From positions 1-14,272 of the forward strand of contig CAZPXF010000058.1 of assembly GCA_964590945.1 (NCBI GenBank): 14,272 nt of DNA, given 5' to 3'. Origin of the DNA: CAZPXF01 sp964590945 (GTDB taxonomy: Bacteria > Bacillota > Clostridia > Lachnospirales > Lachnospiraceae). The position numbers and the translations under genes are program-made. Under the pieces are notes generated by a model, which had not been told where the DNA came from, did no database searches, and worked only from the letters and a program-made list of their open reading frames with translations. The stretch's first letter is position 1. Each line of letters starts with the position of its first letter. Positions 4,983 to 13,472 of this stretch are shown piece by piece.

Positions 4983-7124
4983 ATGGTAAACAGCACAAAA
5001 CATCATGCGTCGCTTTCCAGGCGTCAGAAATCTATTATTCAATTATTGATCCAAATGAATGCTAAACCGCTGACAGTTTCAGCCATCTCGGAAAAAATAG
5101 GCGTTTCTTCACGCACGATACTGCGCGAGATGCCTGTGATTGAAAAATGGATGACGGACAACGATTTTCACTTTGTCCGCAAGCCTGGCGTCGGTCTTTC
5201 CATTGCTGAAAATCCGGAGAATCTGCAGCTCATCCGGGAGCTTTTGGATGTTGAGCAGATTCTTCCTATGTACAGCCGACAGGAAAGGCGCCGTCAGATT
5301 CTTGGAGAATTGTTTTTTTCTCCGGAACCGATAAAAGCTTATTCCTTTACATCAAGCTACCATATTTCCGAAGGTACCTTATATGAAGATCTTGATGCAC
5401 TGGATCTGTGGCTTTCCGACTATCAGCTGTCTATCACCCGCAAACCCGGAGTCGGAATCTTTCTTCCGGGAAATGAGGCTGCCCTTCGTCAGGCTATTTC
5501 AAATGCAGTTTTTGAATTTTGCGATGTAGACAAATTGTTCGGCGATCACGCCGCGCCGCTCAGTGATTTCACAGGAACAGAAGGAGTCGATCAGATTCCT
5601 CTGCTTGTTTTCTTTGAGTATTCGATCGTCCGTTTCTCTGGCAGGCTTTTAGCCGAAACACAAACTACTCTGAATGTCAGATATACGGACAGCGGTTTCA
5701 TCAGTCTGATCATCCGGCTCTCACTTGCCATCTACCGGATTCAGATGGGCCGCACGCTCACGCAGCCGGTTCAGACGCCGGAACATTTGTCTAATATGAC
5801 CGAACACTCGATTGCGAAGCATATTGCAGATGAAATTCAAAAAGAATTTTCCCTGACCGTCTCGGAGTACGAGATCGGCTACATTACCATGCATTTGTCG
5901 TCTGCACGCATCTGGTCGCGCGCATCGGAGATCGTAGATCCGCTGCAGAATATGAACGTCCTTCAAATGGTGACGTCCATGACAGCAATTGTGGAACAGC
6001 TTACGGATATTCCATTTCGTTCCGATGATACGCTGATCGATGATCTCGTCAGACATATCGAACCTATGGCAAAGCGGATTTCTATGGATCTTATCATAGA
6101 AAATTCACATACAAATGCCGTAAGACAAAGTTATCCGGATATTTACTCCGCAGTTGAAACTTCCTGTCAGGTACTTCGGGAATGGCTCGCTCCAAAAGAG
6201 CTTTTGGAAGCCGATATTGGATTTATAGCCATGCATTTTGCGGCTGCCGCCGAGCGTATCCAGACCAGCGAGCAGAAAATTGCCGTTGCCGTTGTCTGTC
6301 CGACCGGGATCGGCAGCTCCCGTATGCTGGCAGCTTCACTGACTAAATTTTTCCCGACACTTGAGATCCGCAAGGTCATCTCCGTCTTTTCCATCGACGC
6401 ACAGAATCTGCGCAGGGAAGGAATTGATTTTATCATTTCCTCTATGGAGCTGCACACGGATTTCCCTCACCTGACGGTGGGCAAAGTGCTGCAGGTTCAG
6501 GATAAACTTCGTATACAGAACGAAATTGATTCCATCAACCGCAGCCGGATTCAGGAAAAGACAAGACGGATCTCAGCGCCAAATCTGGCGATAAACCTGT
6601 CAGATATACAGCTCATGTCATTCCTTGGCACTGAGATCATTGAGTTAATTCAGAATTTCCGTATCACGCATGTACATAGCGTAGAAAATTTCGAGCAGAT
6701 GATCAACTGGGCATCCTACTTATTTGCGAAGGATCCTGACAGCAAAAGGAAGATTGCCAATGCCTTCCGGATGAGAGAAGAGGTCGCTGATACCTATATT
6801 CCGGATCTGAAGATCTGTCTGTTCCACTGCCGGACTTCTGCAGTAAAGCACAGCCGATTCGGTTATCTCCGTCTCGAATGTCCGCTGGAAACAGAAAAGG
6901 GCACGATCCTTGGAGCCGTCATCATGGTCGCTCCGGATACCTTTACGGATGAAGTTTATATGCAGCCTGTCGGCAGGCTCAGCGCCCTGCTGATAGAAGA
7001 ACCACAATTTCTCCAGGCGCTTCAAAACGGCAACACAACCGCGGGTGTTGCATTCGCTGAGAACGCGCTTGTGAAATATTATCAGAATGAAATTGCTAAT
7101 CAAATACGAGGAGGAATAAAGTGA
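4983..7124 (+). CDS. mtlR: PRD-containing transcriptional activator of mannitol genes (MtlR family)
   Basis: Probable DNA-binding activator of the mtl genes, controlled by PTS phosphorylation. The 713-residue product has N-terminal helix-turn-helix segments (about 12-60, ISEKIGVSSRTILREM, and a second about 95-160). PRD1 (about 190-310) and PRD2 (about 320-425) follow. A Gat-type EIIB-like domain has VCPTGIGSS (Cys439), and a mannitol-type EIIA-like domain (about 565-705) has LFHCR (His615). His304, His358 and His418 occupy the PRD phosphorylation positions. The first PRD1 site reads IIRLSLAI, with Arg245 instead of His. Spacing from 245 to 304 equals that between the two PRD1 histidines of Bacillus MtlR. 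A GTG at 4968 would add five residues, but GGAGG (4970-4974) sits 8 bases before the ATG at 4983, so that start is preferred. It lacks a CAT domain and so is not the antiterminator of the ptsH leader. The stop is 1 base before mtlA. Confidence 0.9.
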   Translation: MVNSTKHHASLSRRQKSIIQLLIQMNAKPLTVSAISEKIGVSSRTILREMPVIEKWMTDNDFHFVRKPGVGLSIAENPENLQLIRELLDVEQILPMYSRQERRRQILGELFFSPEPIKAYSFTSSYHISEGTLYEDLDALDLWLSDYQLSITRKPGVGIFLPGNEAALRQAISNAVFEFCDVDKLFGDHAAPLSDFTGTEGVDQIPLLVFFEYSIVRFSGRLLAETQTTLNVRYTDSGFISLIIRLSLAIYRIQMGRTLTQPVQTPEHLSNMTEHSIAKHIADEIQKEFSLTVSEYEIGYITMHLSSARIWSRASEIVDPLQNMNVLQMVTSMTAIVEQLTDIPFRSDDTLIDDLVRHIEPMAKRISMDLIIENSHTNAVRQSYPDIYSAVETSCQVLREWLAPKELLEADIGFIAMHFAAAAERIQTSEQKIAVAVVCPTGIGSSRMLAASLTKFFPTLEIRKVISVFSIDAQNLRREGIDFIISSMELHTDFPHLTVGKVLQVQDKLRIQNEIDSINRSRIQEKTRRISAPNLAINLSDIQLMSFLGTEIIELIQNFRITHVHSVENFEQMINWASYLFAKDPDSKRKIANAFRMREEVADTYIPDLKICLFHCRTSAVKHSRFGYLRLECPLETEKGTILGAVIMVAPDTFTDEVYMQPVGRLSALLIEEPQFLQALQNGNTTAGVAFAENALVKYYQNEIANQIRGGIK

Positions 7125-7125
7125 A

Positions 7126-9015
7126 ATGAAAAATAAAGTTCAAATGTTCGGAAAATTCCTTTCCGGAATGGTAATGCCTAACATTGGCGCTTTCATTGCA
7201 TGGGGGTTTCTGGCAGCTCTTTTCATCGCAACCGGCTGGATCCCGAATGAAAAGCTTGCCAGTATGGTAGACCCTGTACTCAAATGGCTTCTGCCGATCC
7301 TGATCGCCAGCCAGGGTGGAAAAATGGTCGGCGGAGATCGCGGACGTGTCATCGGCGCTATTGCAGTAGTTGGATGTATTTGCGGTTCCGACTACACAAT
7401 GCTTATGGGCGCAATGGTAATGGGGCCTCTTGCCGGATGGATCATCAAAAAATTCGATCAGCTCGTTGACGGAAAGATTCCGACGGGTTTTGAAATGCTG
7501 GTCAACAACTTTTCCGTTGGTCTTCTCGGTCTTGCCCTTATGATTATCGGTTACTATGCGATCGGGCCGGTCATGGCGCTGATCCTTACGATCCTTGCAG
7601 CGGGCGTAAAATTTCTTGTCAATCACAGTCTGCTTCCACTGGTTGCTGTTTTCCTGGAGCCTGCAAAGGTGCTTTTCCTGAATAACGCGATCAACCACGG
7701 TGTATTTACACCGCTCGGGAGCCTTCAGGTGGAAGAGCTTGGAAAATCTATCATGTTCATGCTTGAATCCAATCCGGGTCCTGGCCTTGGCGTGCTCCTT
7801 GCTTACTGGAAGTTCTCAAAGGACGAGACAACAAAATCCTCTGCACCGGGTGCGGCGATCATCCATTTTTTCGGCGGCATTCATGAGATTTATTTCCCAT
7901 ACGTCCTGATGAATCCGGTTGTTATCATTGCACCGATCGTTGCTAACTTCTGCGCGATCCTGTTCTTTACGCTCACAGGCGCAGGCTTAAACGGCGCGGC
8001 ATCTCCCGGATCGATCATTGCTTTCATGCTGATGACGCCAAAGGATTCTATGCTGATCTCTGCAATTGGCGTACTTGGAGCAACCGTTATCTCCTTTTTG
8101 ATCGCTGCTCCGATCATCCGCTTATCCGGAGATAAAGACCTTGAAGCTGCAACAGCGCAGATGAAGAGCATGAAAGCTGAATCCAAGGGGCAGACGATCG
8201 CTGTGGATCCGGGTCATAAGAAATCTTTCCATGAAATCCGGAAAGTAATCTTCGCATGCGATGCAGGTATGGGATCATCCGCAATGGGCGCTACAAAGTT
8301 CCGCAACCGCATCAAAAATATAAGAGCAGACGTCACAGTTACAAATACATCCGTAGATAACGTACCGGCAGATACCGATATCGTTGTTTGTCAGACGGTT
8401 CTTGCAGACCGTGCAAGAAAATCTGCTCCACAGGCTCAGCTTGTTACGATTGGAAACTTCCTTGCTGATCCGGCTCTTGATGCACTGTTCGAGCAGGTAA
8501 CATCCAACGAAACCAATGCTCCGGCTCAGGAAGTCCCATCCGCTCCGGAAGTTCCGGCTGCCAGCGAGACTCCGGCAGAGGAAGGATCTGAAAAGACTAA
8601 AGTATTGCTGGAAGGTGTGAAGCTCGGACAGAAAGCCGACAGGAAAGAGGATGCTATTCAGGCAGCAGGCGAACTGCTTGTTTCCCTCGGATGCGTAGGA
8701 GAAGAATATATCCCGGCTATGCAGGAGCGGGAAAAGATCGCAACAACATACATGGGCATGGGAATTGCTATCCCTCACGGAACTTCCCAGGCAAAAGGAA
8801 CCGTAAAGAAGAGCGGTATCGTTGTTCTCCAGTATCCGGACGGCGTTCCATTTGGCGATGAGAAAGCGAACCTTGTCTTCGGTATTGCAGGCGTCGGCGA
8901 TGAGCATCTGGATATCCTGAGCAATATTTGCGAGGCTTTGGAGGATGAAGATACTATAGAAGCTCTGCTTACAGCAACGGATCCTCAGGTCGTTCTGGAT
9001 AGCTTAAACAAATAG
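7126..9015 (+). CDS. mtlA: PTS mannitol-specific transporter subunit IICBA
   Basis: Membrane permease that imports mannitol and phosphorylates it to mannitol-1-phosphate, using phosphate from HPr. The 629-residue product is a full fusion. The EIIC membrane domain (about 1-340) starts KFLSGMVMPNIGAFIAWG and holds the substrate motif GGIHEIYFPYVL with Glu254. The EIIB domain (about 370-460) has ACDAGMGSSAMG with Cys378. A Pro/Ala/Glu-rich linker (about 462-490) follows. The EIIA domain (about 490-629) has GMGIAIPHGTS with His551. These sites align with E. coli Cys384 and His554. Many Firmicutes split off EIIA as MtlF; here it is joined. The ATG lies 1 base after the mtlR stop, with GAGGAGG (7108-7114) upstream. 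It is co-transcribed with mtlR and mtlD. Confidence 0.96.
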   Translation: MKNKVQMFGKFLSGMVMPNIGAFIAWGFLAALFIATGWIPNEKLASMVDPVLKWLLPILIASQGGKMVGGDRGRVIGAIAVVGCICGSDYTMLMGAMVMGPLAGWIIKKFDQLVDGKIPTGFEMLVNNFSVGLLGLALMIIGYYAIGPVMALILTILAAGVKFLVNHSLLPLVAVFLEPAKVLFLNNAINHGVFTPLGSLQVEELGKSIMFMLESNPGPGLGVLLAYWKFSKDETTKSSAPGAAIIHFFGGIHEIYFPYVLMNPVVIIAPIVANFCAILFFTLTGAGLNGAASPGSIIAFMLMTPKDSMLISAIGVLGATVISFLIAAPIIRLSGDKDLEAATAQMKSMKAESKGQTIAVDPGHKKSFHEIRKVIFACDAGMGSSAMGATKFRNRIKNIRADVTVTNTSVDNVPADTDIVVCQTVLADRARKSAPQAQLVTIGNFLADPALDALFEQVTSNETNAPAQEVPSAPEVPAASETPAEEGSEKTKVLLEGVKLGQKADRKEDAIQAAGELLVSLGCVGEEYIPAMQEREKIATTYMGMGIAIPHGTSQAKGTVKKSGIVVLQYPDGVPFGDEKANLVFGIAGVGDEHLDILSNICEALEDEDTIEALLTATDPQVVLDSLNK

Positions 9016-9032
9016 AAAGAAGGTATAGCTTT

Positions 9033-10178
9033 ATGAAAACAGCGATTCAATTTGGAGCAGGCAATATCGGGCGAGGATTTATCGGTATGCTTCTGGCACA
9101 GGCCGGCTACCGCGTTGTATTCGGCGATGTAAATCCGGCGATCATCGATCGGCTTGCACAGGACAAAGAATACACGGTTCATATTATGGACGTTGAGAAG
9201 AAAGACTACAGGATCACAAATGTAGACGGTATCTTATCCACAGGAGCAGAAATCGTCGACGAAATCTCCAGGGCGGAGATCATTACAACAGCCGTTGGTC
9301 TTGTTATCCTTCCGCGCATCGCGCCAACGATTGCGGCAGGCATCCGGGCCCGCAAAGAGAGCGGCTCTGCAAAACCGCTCAACATCATCGCATGTGAGAA
9401 TGCGATCCGCGCAAGCTCCCAGTTAAAGGCTCATGTGTATGAGACATTGAGCGAGGAGGAGAGGGCATACTGCGATCAGTACGTAGGATTCCCGGATTGT
9501 TCCGTTGACCGGATTGTTCCGCCGGTACGCAATGAAATCCCTACCGATGTTGTTGTTGAAAACTACTACGAGTGGAATGTAGAAAAAGCTGCCTTCAAGG
9601 GTGATATTCCTGAGATTCCGGGCATGAACCTTGCAGAAGACCTGATGGCTTACATCGAGCGTAAGCTCTTCACTCTGAATACAGGACACTGCATCACAGC
9701 TTACCTTGGCGTGATCAAGGGTTTTGGCACGATCAAAGAAGCGATTGAAGATCCTGAGATCTATGACCTGGTACATGGGGCAATGACGCAGTCAGGCGCA
9801 GGCCTTGTGAAGAAGCACGGCTTCGATCCTGAGGCACATGCAAAATATATCGAGAAGATCATCGGAAGATTTAAAAATCCATATCTTGAAGATGATGTAA
9901 CACGTGTAGGACGCGAGCCGCTCCGCAAGCTGAGCGCTACGGATCGTCTTGTAAAGCCAACGATGACCGCTCTTGAGTATGGTCTTCCGGTCGACAAACT
10001 GATCTGTGGGATCGGCGCGGCTCTCCATTATAACAATCCGGAAGATGCACAGAGCGTCACACTTCAGGAAATGATCGCTGAAAAAGGCGCTGTACCTGCA
10101 TTCAGCGAAATTTCAGGAATTACTGACGAAGCAATTCTAGCTCAGGTAAAGAAAGCTTACGACTCCGTAGTAAAATAA
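9033..10178 (+). CDS. mtlD: Mannitol-1-phosphate 5-dehydrogenase
   Basis: Oxidises mannitol-1-phosphate to fructose-6-phosphate with NAD in the cytoplasm, sending imported mannitol into glycolysis. The 381-residue product (E. coli 382) starts with the Rossmann motif GAGNIGRGFIG (residues 8-18) followed by an acidic residue at the end of the second strand (FGDVNP). It has the family catalytic segment KLFTLNTGH with Lys211, Asn216 and His219. It begins 17 bases after the mtlA stop, with AGAAGG (9018-9023) as ribosome binding site, and is the last gene before the terminator at 10286. Its product fructose-6-phosphate is also the substrate of the nearby GlmS. No defects seen. Confidence 0.97.
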   Translation: MKTAIQFGAGNIGRGFIGMLLAQAGYRVVFGDVNPAIIDRLAQDKEYTVHIMDVEKKDYRITNVDGILSTGAEIVDEISRAEIITTAVGLVILPRIAPTIAAGIRARKESGSAKPLNIIACENAIRASSQLKAHVYETLSEEERAYCDQYVGFPDCSVDRIVPPVRNEIPTDVVVENYYEWNVEKAAFKGDIPEIPGMNLAEDLMAYIERKLFTLNTGHCITAYLGVIKGFGTIKEAIEDPEIYDLVHGAMTQSGAGLVKKHGFDPEAHAKYIEKIIGRFKNPYLEDDVTRVGREPLRKLSATDRLVKPTMTALEYGLPVDKLICGIGAALHYNNPEDAQSVTLQEMIAEKGAVPAFSEISGITDEAILAQVKKAYDSVVK

Positions 10179-10202
10179 ACCGGTACGCCGGAGGTAATAG
10201 AA

Positions 10203-10230
10203 ATAGCAGCTTTTGGGGAATTGCTGTTAT
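10203..10230 (+). other. Inverted repeat in the mtl 3' untranslated region
   Basis: ATAGCAGC (10203-10210) pairs with GCTGTTAT (10223-10230), with one G-U pair, around a 12-base loop. It is followed by A-rich DNA, not T, so it is not a terminator on the plus strand. A short direct repeat, ATAAAGGG, occurs twice just after it (10237-10252). It may protect the 3' end of the mtl RNA; the role is unknown. Confidence 0.35.
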
Positions 10231-10285
10231 AAAAGTATAAAGGGATAAAGGGAAAAAGAAACAATATTATAAACATCAACGCAGC

Positions 10286-10319
10286 AACCCCTGTGCCGAC
10301 CGATGGCACAGGGGTTTTT
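10286..10319 (+). terminator. Intrinsic terminator of mtlR-mtlA-mtlD
   Basis: A perfect 12-bp stem, AACCCCTGTGCC (10286-10297) and GGCACAGGGGTT (10305-10316), has a 7-base loop and runs into five T (10315-10319). It is a classic terminator for the plus-strand operon. The converging minus-strand operon ends at 10334, so the stem may also stop it, but its tail on that strand (GCTGCGTTG) is poor. Confidence 0.93.
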
Positions 10320-10333
10320 AAGTTCCAATCCTG

Positions 10334-11506
10334 TCAGTTCACATCCAGCACTCCGTTAATGCTGTTATCTTCCACAAATGTATTGCCATTGTACACGTAC
10401 AGTATGCTGGTGATCTTATTTTCCTCCATCACCTTACGGATATCCCCGTAGTAATAACGCGGATCGATGACAATGATCTCGCGGTAATGCGCCGTCAGGA
10501 ACGGGATCAGGCAATTTGCATAGGAATCCTTCAGAAGAAGCAGGCGGTCTGTCGAATCCGCATTCGTCCGGATATCGATCATCGCTGAATTGCCGCCCAG
10601 AAACAGCGCGTATTTATCCTTCTCCGCCAGCTTGGAGGTATCATAGAGCGTCGCCTTTTTTTCCTGCTCATCCACGTAATTTACAACGACCTGCGGATTG
10701 TCCTTTATATTCTTTGCAGAATAAATATAGATCGGCTCGCCGTACCCCGTTTCATAGCCGCTGGATGCGGACAGCGTTCCATTGAACGTCTTTGTCACTG
10801 CATACGGTTTCCACTCCGGCGCCTGCGACTTATCGAGTCCCATCCCATCGGCCAATGTCTGATACGCATAATATGCGCCGAGCGTCGTCCAGTGGTGGTC
10901 GGTGTGATAATAGAGTTTCTCATCCCTGTGCTTTTTCAGCGTCTTTTCCACATCGATCCAGTTGACGGAGTCCCCAAGCGTCTTGCGGATATCTGCAAAC
11001 TGCGCCGTCTGATCCTCTGTCACCGCCAGCATCGGAAGCTTATCGGACATGACATTCGCCGCGTTCGGCACAAGCATCATATAAGTCGGCACATCCGGAT
11101 ATTCCTTCTGAAAACTCTTGATCGCTTCCAGATTACGGCTCAGCTCTTCCTCCTTCGGAACTGTGATATCCTCCAGAAGATATTTTCGCTTTCCCTTGAA
11201 AATCCCATTGGATTCCCTCTTGCCAAAAAGATAATCGACATTGGTCTTTAAGGAAACCCAGATATCCCTTCCGGCAAACTGATCCGCCTTGTAGGACTCA
11301 TACTGATCCATAAATCTTCCGCTTTCAATTCCGTCAAGGGTCAGCTCCGGACTCTGCTCCAAAACACGGTTTTCACGCTCCGAGAAAGAACGGTCCTTCG
11401 TCGCCAGATTGATCGCACTGATGCCAAAAAGAAGCACGATAAACAGGAGCGCCGCCGCACGTCTGATATTCAGTTTTCTTCTTCGTTTCTCTTTTGTCTG
11501 CTTCAT
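10334..11506 (-). CDS. DHHW family membrane-anchored protein (AlgJ/AlgX-like)
   Basis: Probable extracytoplasmic partner of the MBOAT protein, taking part in acyl transfer to a surface polymer. The 390-residue product has a basic start, one membrane segment (about 17-35) and a large outside domain. Visible motifs are FSERENRVL (41-49), DQFAGRD (75-81) and the naming motif TDHHW (202-206). Late in the protein is LLLKDSYAN, with Ser328. Asp203, His205 and Ser328 fall in the order Asp-x-His then Ser, as in the catalytic triad of AlgX and AlgJ. Esterase or acetyltransferase chemistry is therefore likely but unproven. The start follows the MBOAT stop by 11 bases, with AAGGGA overlapping that stop codon, so translation is probably coupled. 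It is the last gene of the cluster. Confidence 0.88.
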   Translation of the reverse strand: MKQTKEKRRRKLNIRRAAALLFIVLLFGISAINLATKDRSFSERENRVLEQSPELTLDGIESGRFMDQYESYKADQFAGRDIWVSLKTNVDYLFGKRESNGIFKGKRKYLLEDITVPKEEELSRNLEAIKSFQKEYPDVPTYMMLVPNAANVMSDKLPMLAVTEDQTAQFADIRKTLGDSVNWIDVEKTLKKHRDEKLYYHTDHHWTTLGAYYAYQTLADGMGLDKSQAPEWKPYAVTKTFNGTLSASSGYETGYGEPIYIYSAKNIKDNPQVVVNYVDEQEKKATLYDTSKLAEKDKYALFLGGNSAMIDIRTNADSTDRLLLLKDSYANCLIPFLTAHYREIIVIDPRYYYGDIRKVMEENKITSILYVYNGNTFVEDNSINGVLDVN

Positions 11507-11517
11507 TTTTCGATCCC

Positions 11518-12924
11518 TTAAAATCTAAAATACAGAAATGGATTATAGGATTCTGTTACAAGGTATGCCACGCACAGCAGAAACAGCGCCGCATATACAA
11601 CGCAGTTCAGCGCGATCCGCGGTTTCCTTTTGTTGTTGATCCATCTGACATAGAATTTATGTCCGACCGACGTGGACGCAACGATCACAATCACCCAGAG
11701 CACCATATTGGTTTTCAACAGGTAAAATGCTTCTCTGTCGATAAATCCATTGCCGCCTGTCCCGATCATCAATTTCAGATACGTGATTGCTTCTCCAAGG
11801 CTTTCGCTGAAAAAGAATACCCATCCGATCATCACCAGGATCATACTGTAAATGTGCCGGAGGATTGCCGGAAGCCTTTCCAGAAGCGGGAACAGCAGGT
11901 ATTTCTCTATCAGAAGAAGAATTCCATAATATAATCCCCATACAACAAAATTCCACGCCGCCCCATGCCAAAGGCCTGTCAGCATCCAGACGATCATGAT
12001 ATTGCGGATATGCTTTATCTTTGTCACCCGGTTACCACCAAGCGGTATATATACATATTCCCTGAACCATGTCCCAAGGGAAATATGCCAGCGGCGCCAG
12101 AATTCCGTGATGCTCTTTGACATATATGGATAGAAAAAATTCATCCTGAACTCAAAGCCGAACATTTTCCCAAGTCCGATCGCCATATCCGAATAGCCGC
12201 TGAAATCAAAATAGATCTGGAAGGTGTACGCCGCGCATCCAAGCCATGCGGTTATCGTTGATATCTGTCCCGTCTTCAGGGCAAAGACCTCGTCAAACAC
12301 AAGTCCGATCGCATTGGCAAGAAGCGCCTTCTTGGCAAGGCCGCGTATAAAGTACAGCACGCCTTCGCCGAACTTATCCCAGGATTCCTCCCTCTCCTGA
12401 AGCTGCCGTTCGATATCGGAATACTGTACGATCGGCCCGGCGATAAGCTGCGGAAACATCGTAACATAAACGGCGAAATTTAATATATTTTTCTGAACCT
12501 TCACTTCACCCCGGTAAACATCTATGATGTAAGATAAGATCTGGAATGTATAAAACGAGATCCCGATCGGGAGCGAAAGCGCCCTGTACGGAATATCGAC
12601 CGGCAGCACGGCGTTGATACTGTCCAGAAGAAAACCTTCATATTTAAAGAAGCCAAGGATCAGGAGATTTACCGTCACATTAAAAACAAGGCTTCGCTTC
12701 GCCTTCTGCGGATCATTCTGATTCCGCGCGATGTCCAGACCGCAGATATAATTAAATATAATGGAAAATATCATCAAAAAGATATAGACCGGCTCTCCCC
12801 ATGCATAGAAAACAAGGCTTCCCAGAAGAAGCACCAGATTTTTAAGCTTTCGCGGAACGAGAAAGTACACAGCCAGGACGACCGGTAAAAATGTAAATAA
12901 AAATACAATACTGCTGAAAACCAT
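11518..12924 (-). CDS. MBOAT family membrane O-acyltransferase (AlgI/PatA/DltB-like)
   Basis: Multi-pass membrane protein that probably carries acyl (likely acetyl) groups from a cytoplasmic donor across the membrane for transfer to an extracellular glycan. The 468-residue product has hydrophobic segments throughout and the AlgI-like landmarks LVFYAWGEP (38-45), FSGYSDMAIGLG (241-252), FWRRWHISLGTWFREYVYIP (275-294), TGLWHGAAWNF (316-326) with the invariant MBOAT histidine His320, and the end NPFLYFRF. Length matches the family (about 460-520). The closely linked DHHW and SGNH proteins match the AlgI/AlgJ/AlgX and PatA/PatB logic. No D-alanine ligase or carrier gene is present, so a DltB role is less likely. 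The ATG is preceded by GGAAAGAG. Confidence 0.93.
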   Translation of the reverse strand: MVFSSIVFLFTFLPVVLAVYFLVPRKLKNLVLLLGSLVFYAWGEPVYIFLMIFSIIFNYICGLDIARNQNDPQKAKRSLVFNVTVNLLILGFFKYEGFLLDSINAVLPVDIPYRALSLPIGISFYTFQILSYIIDVYRGEVKVQKNILNFAVYVTMFPQLIAGPIVQYSDIERQLQEREESWDKFGEGVLYFIRGLAKKALLANAIGLVFDEVFALKTGQISTITAWLGCAAYTFQIYFDFSGYSDMAIGLGKMFGFEFRMNFFYPYMSKSITEFWRRWHISLGTWFREYVYIPLGGNRVTKIKHIRNIMIVWMLTGLWHGAAWNFVVWGLYYGILLLIEKYLLFPLLERLPAILRHIYSMILVMIGWVFFFSESLGEAITYLKLMIGTGGNGFIDREAFYLLKTNMVLWVIVIVASTSVGHKFYVRWINNKRKPRIALNCVVYAALFLLCVAYLVTESYNPFLYFRF

Positions 12925-12935
12925 TATAAACTCTT

Positions 12936-12965
12936 TCCTTTGTAATCTCTTCCTTTGTGATCTCT
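12936..12965 (-). repeat. Two-copy 15-base tandem repeat upstream of the MBOAT gene
   Basis: TCCTTTGTAATCTCT (12936-12950) is followed directly by TCCTTTGTGATCTCT (12951-12965), differing at one base. On the coding strand each copy carries AAAGGA. The duplication therefore repeats a Shine-Dalgarno-like sequence in the gap before the MBOAT start, and a related GGAAAGAG lies closest to the ATG. Possible effect on translation is inferred. Confidence 0.7.
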
Positions 12966-12969
12966 TTCC

Positions 12970-12990
12970 CCTGTAAATATTCTTTACAGG
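12970..12990 (-). other. Small hairpin over the DUF4358 stop codon
   Basis: A perfect 8-bp inverted repeat, CCTGTAAA (12970-12977) and TTTACAGG (12983-12990), with a five-base loop, includes the stop codon of the DUF4358 gene. No T tract follows on the minus strand, so it is not a typical terminator. It may limit read-through or stabilise the upstream message. Confidence 0.45.
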
Positions 12991-13472
12991 CTCTTCTTGA
13001 ACGCGGCGTAAGCTTTATCCGCGTCCTTCCCAACGGCAAGGAACACATACTGCCCCCTTGATTCCAGGATCGCAGACGTAATGAGCTTGGTCTGCTCCGC
13101 ACCGTATCCTTCAAAACTCTCCCTCTGGGTATCCAGCCTTTTCTGCGCCGCGCTCTGCACGTCCTCCGCCTGGCTCTTGTCCTTCAGACGGATCACGAGC
13201 AGTTCATTGACACTCATAACATCGTCCGGAAGATAAAGAAACATGCCATCATAATCATTGGCGTTGAGTCCGTAATACCTCTTCAGATCCTGCGTCCCCG
13301 CCTCCGACATGCTTTCCGTACCAACGGCGGCAAGCACATTCTCTTTCACAGCCGCGATCGGAGCGTCTCCGCCCTCGCGCACAAGAAGCACGATAATATA
13401 TATAAGGATGACAAAAACCATTCCGTATTTTAAAATATCAAGCCCGTCCAGCTCCTTCAACCGTTCTTTCAT
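12984..13472 (-). CDS. DUF4358 domain-containing membrane-anchored protein
   Basis: Function unknown. The 162-residue product has a charged start (MKERLKELDGLDILKYG), one membrane segment (about 17-33), then an outside domain with YYGLNANDYDGMFLYLP, SVNELLVIRLKD and a closing region GQYVFLAVGKDADKAYAAF. This pattern is recognised as DUF4358, a family of Clostridia. An ATG at 13508 would add 12 Gly-rich residues overlapping the upstream gene. The ATG at 13472 is preferred because it overlaps the SGNH stop by one base (TGATG), a common coupling arrangement. A GGAGG lies somewhat far upstream. Its place between an SGNH hydrolase and an MBOAT acyltransferase suggests an accessory or scaffold part of the acyl-transfer system. 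No catalytic motif was seen. Confidence 0.8.
   Translation of the reverse strand: MKERLKELDGLDILKYGMVFVILIYIIVLLVREGGDAPIAAVKENVLAAVGTESMSEAGTQDLKRYYGLNANDYDGMFLYLPDDVMSVNELLVIRLKDKSQAEDVQSAAQKRLDTQRESFEGYGAEQTKLITSAILESRGQYVFLAVGKDADKAYAAFKKSL

Noticed and set aside
4983..7124. The idea that the PRD regulator in this window binds the ptsH RAT
   Set aside because: It has helix-turn-helix DNA-binding domains and EIIB/EIIA-like C-terminal domains of the MtlR type, not the RNA-binding CAT domain of antiterminators.
11518..12924. Assigning the MBOAT gene as dltB
   Set aside because: No dltA, dltC or dltD is nearby; the DHHW and SGNH neighbours fit an AlgI-like O-acetylation role better.
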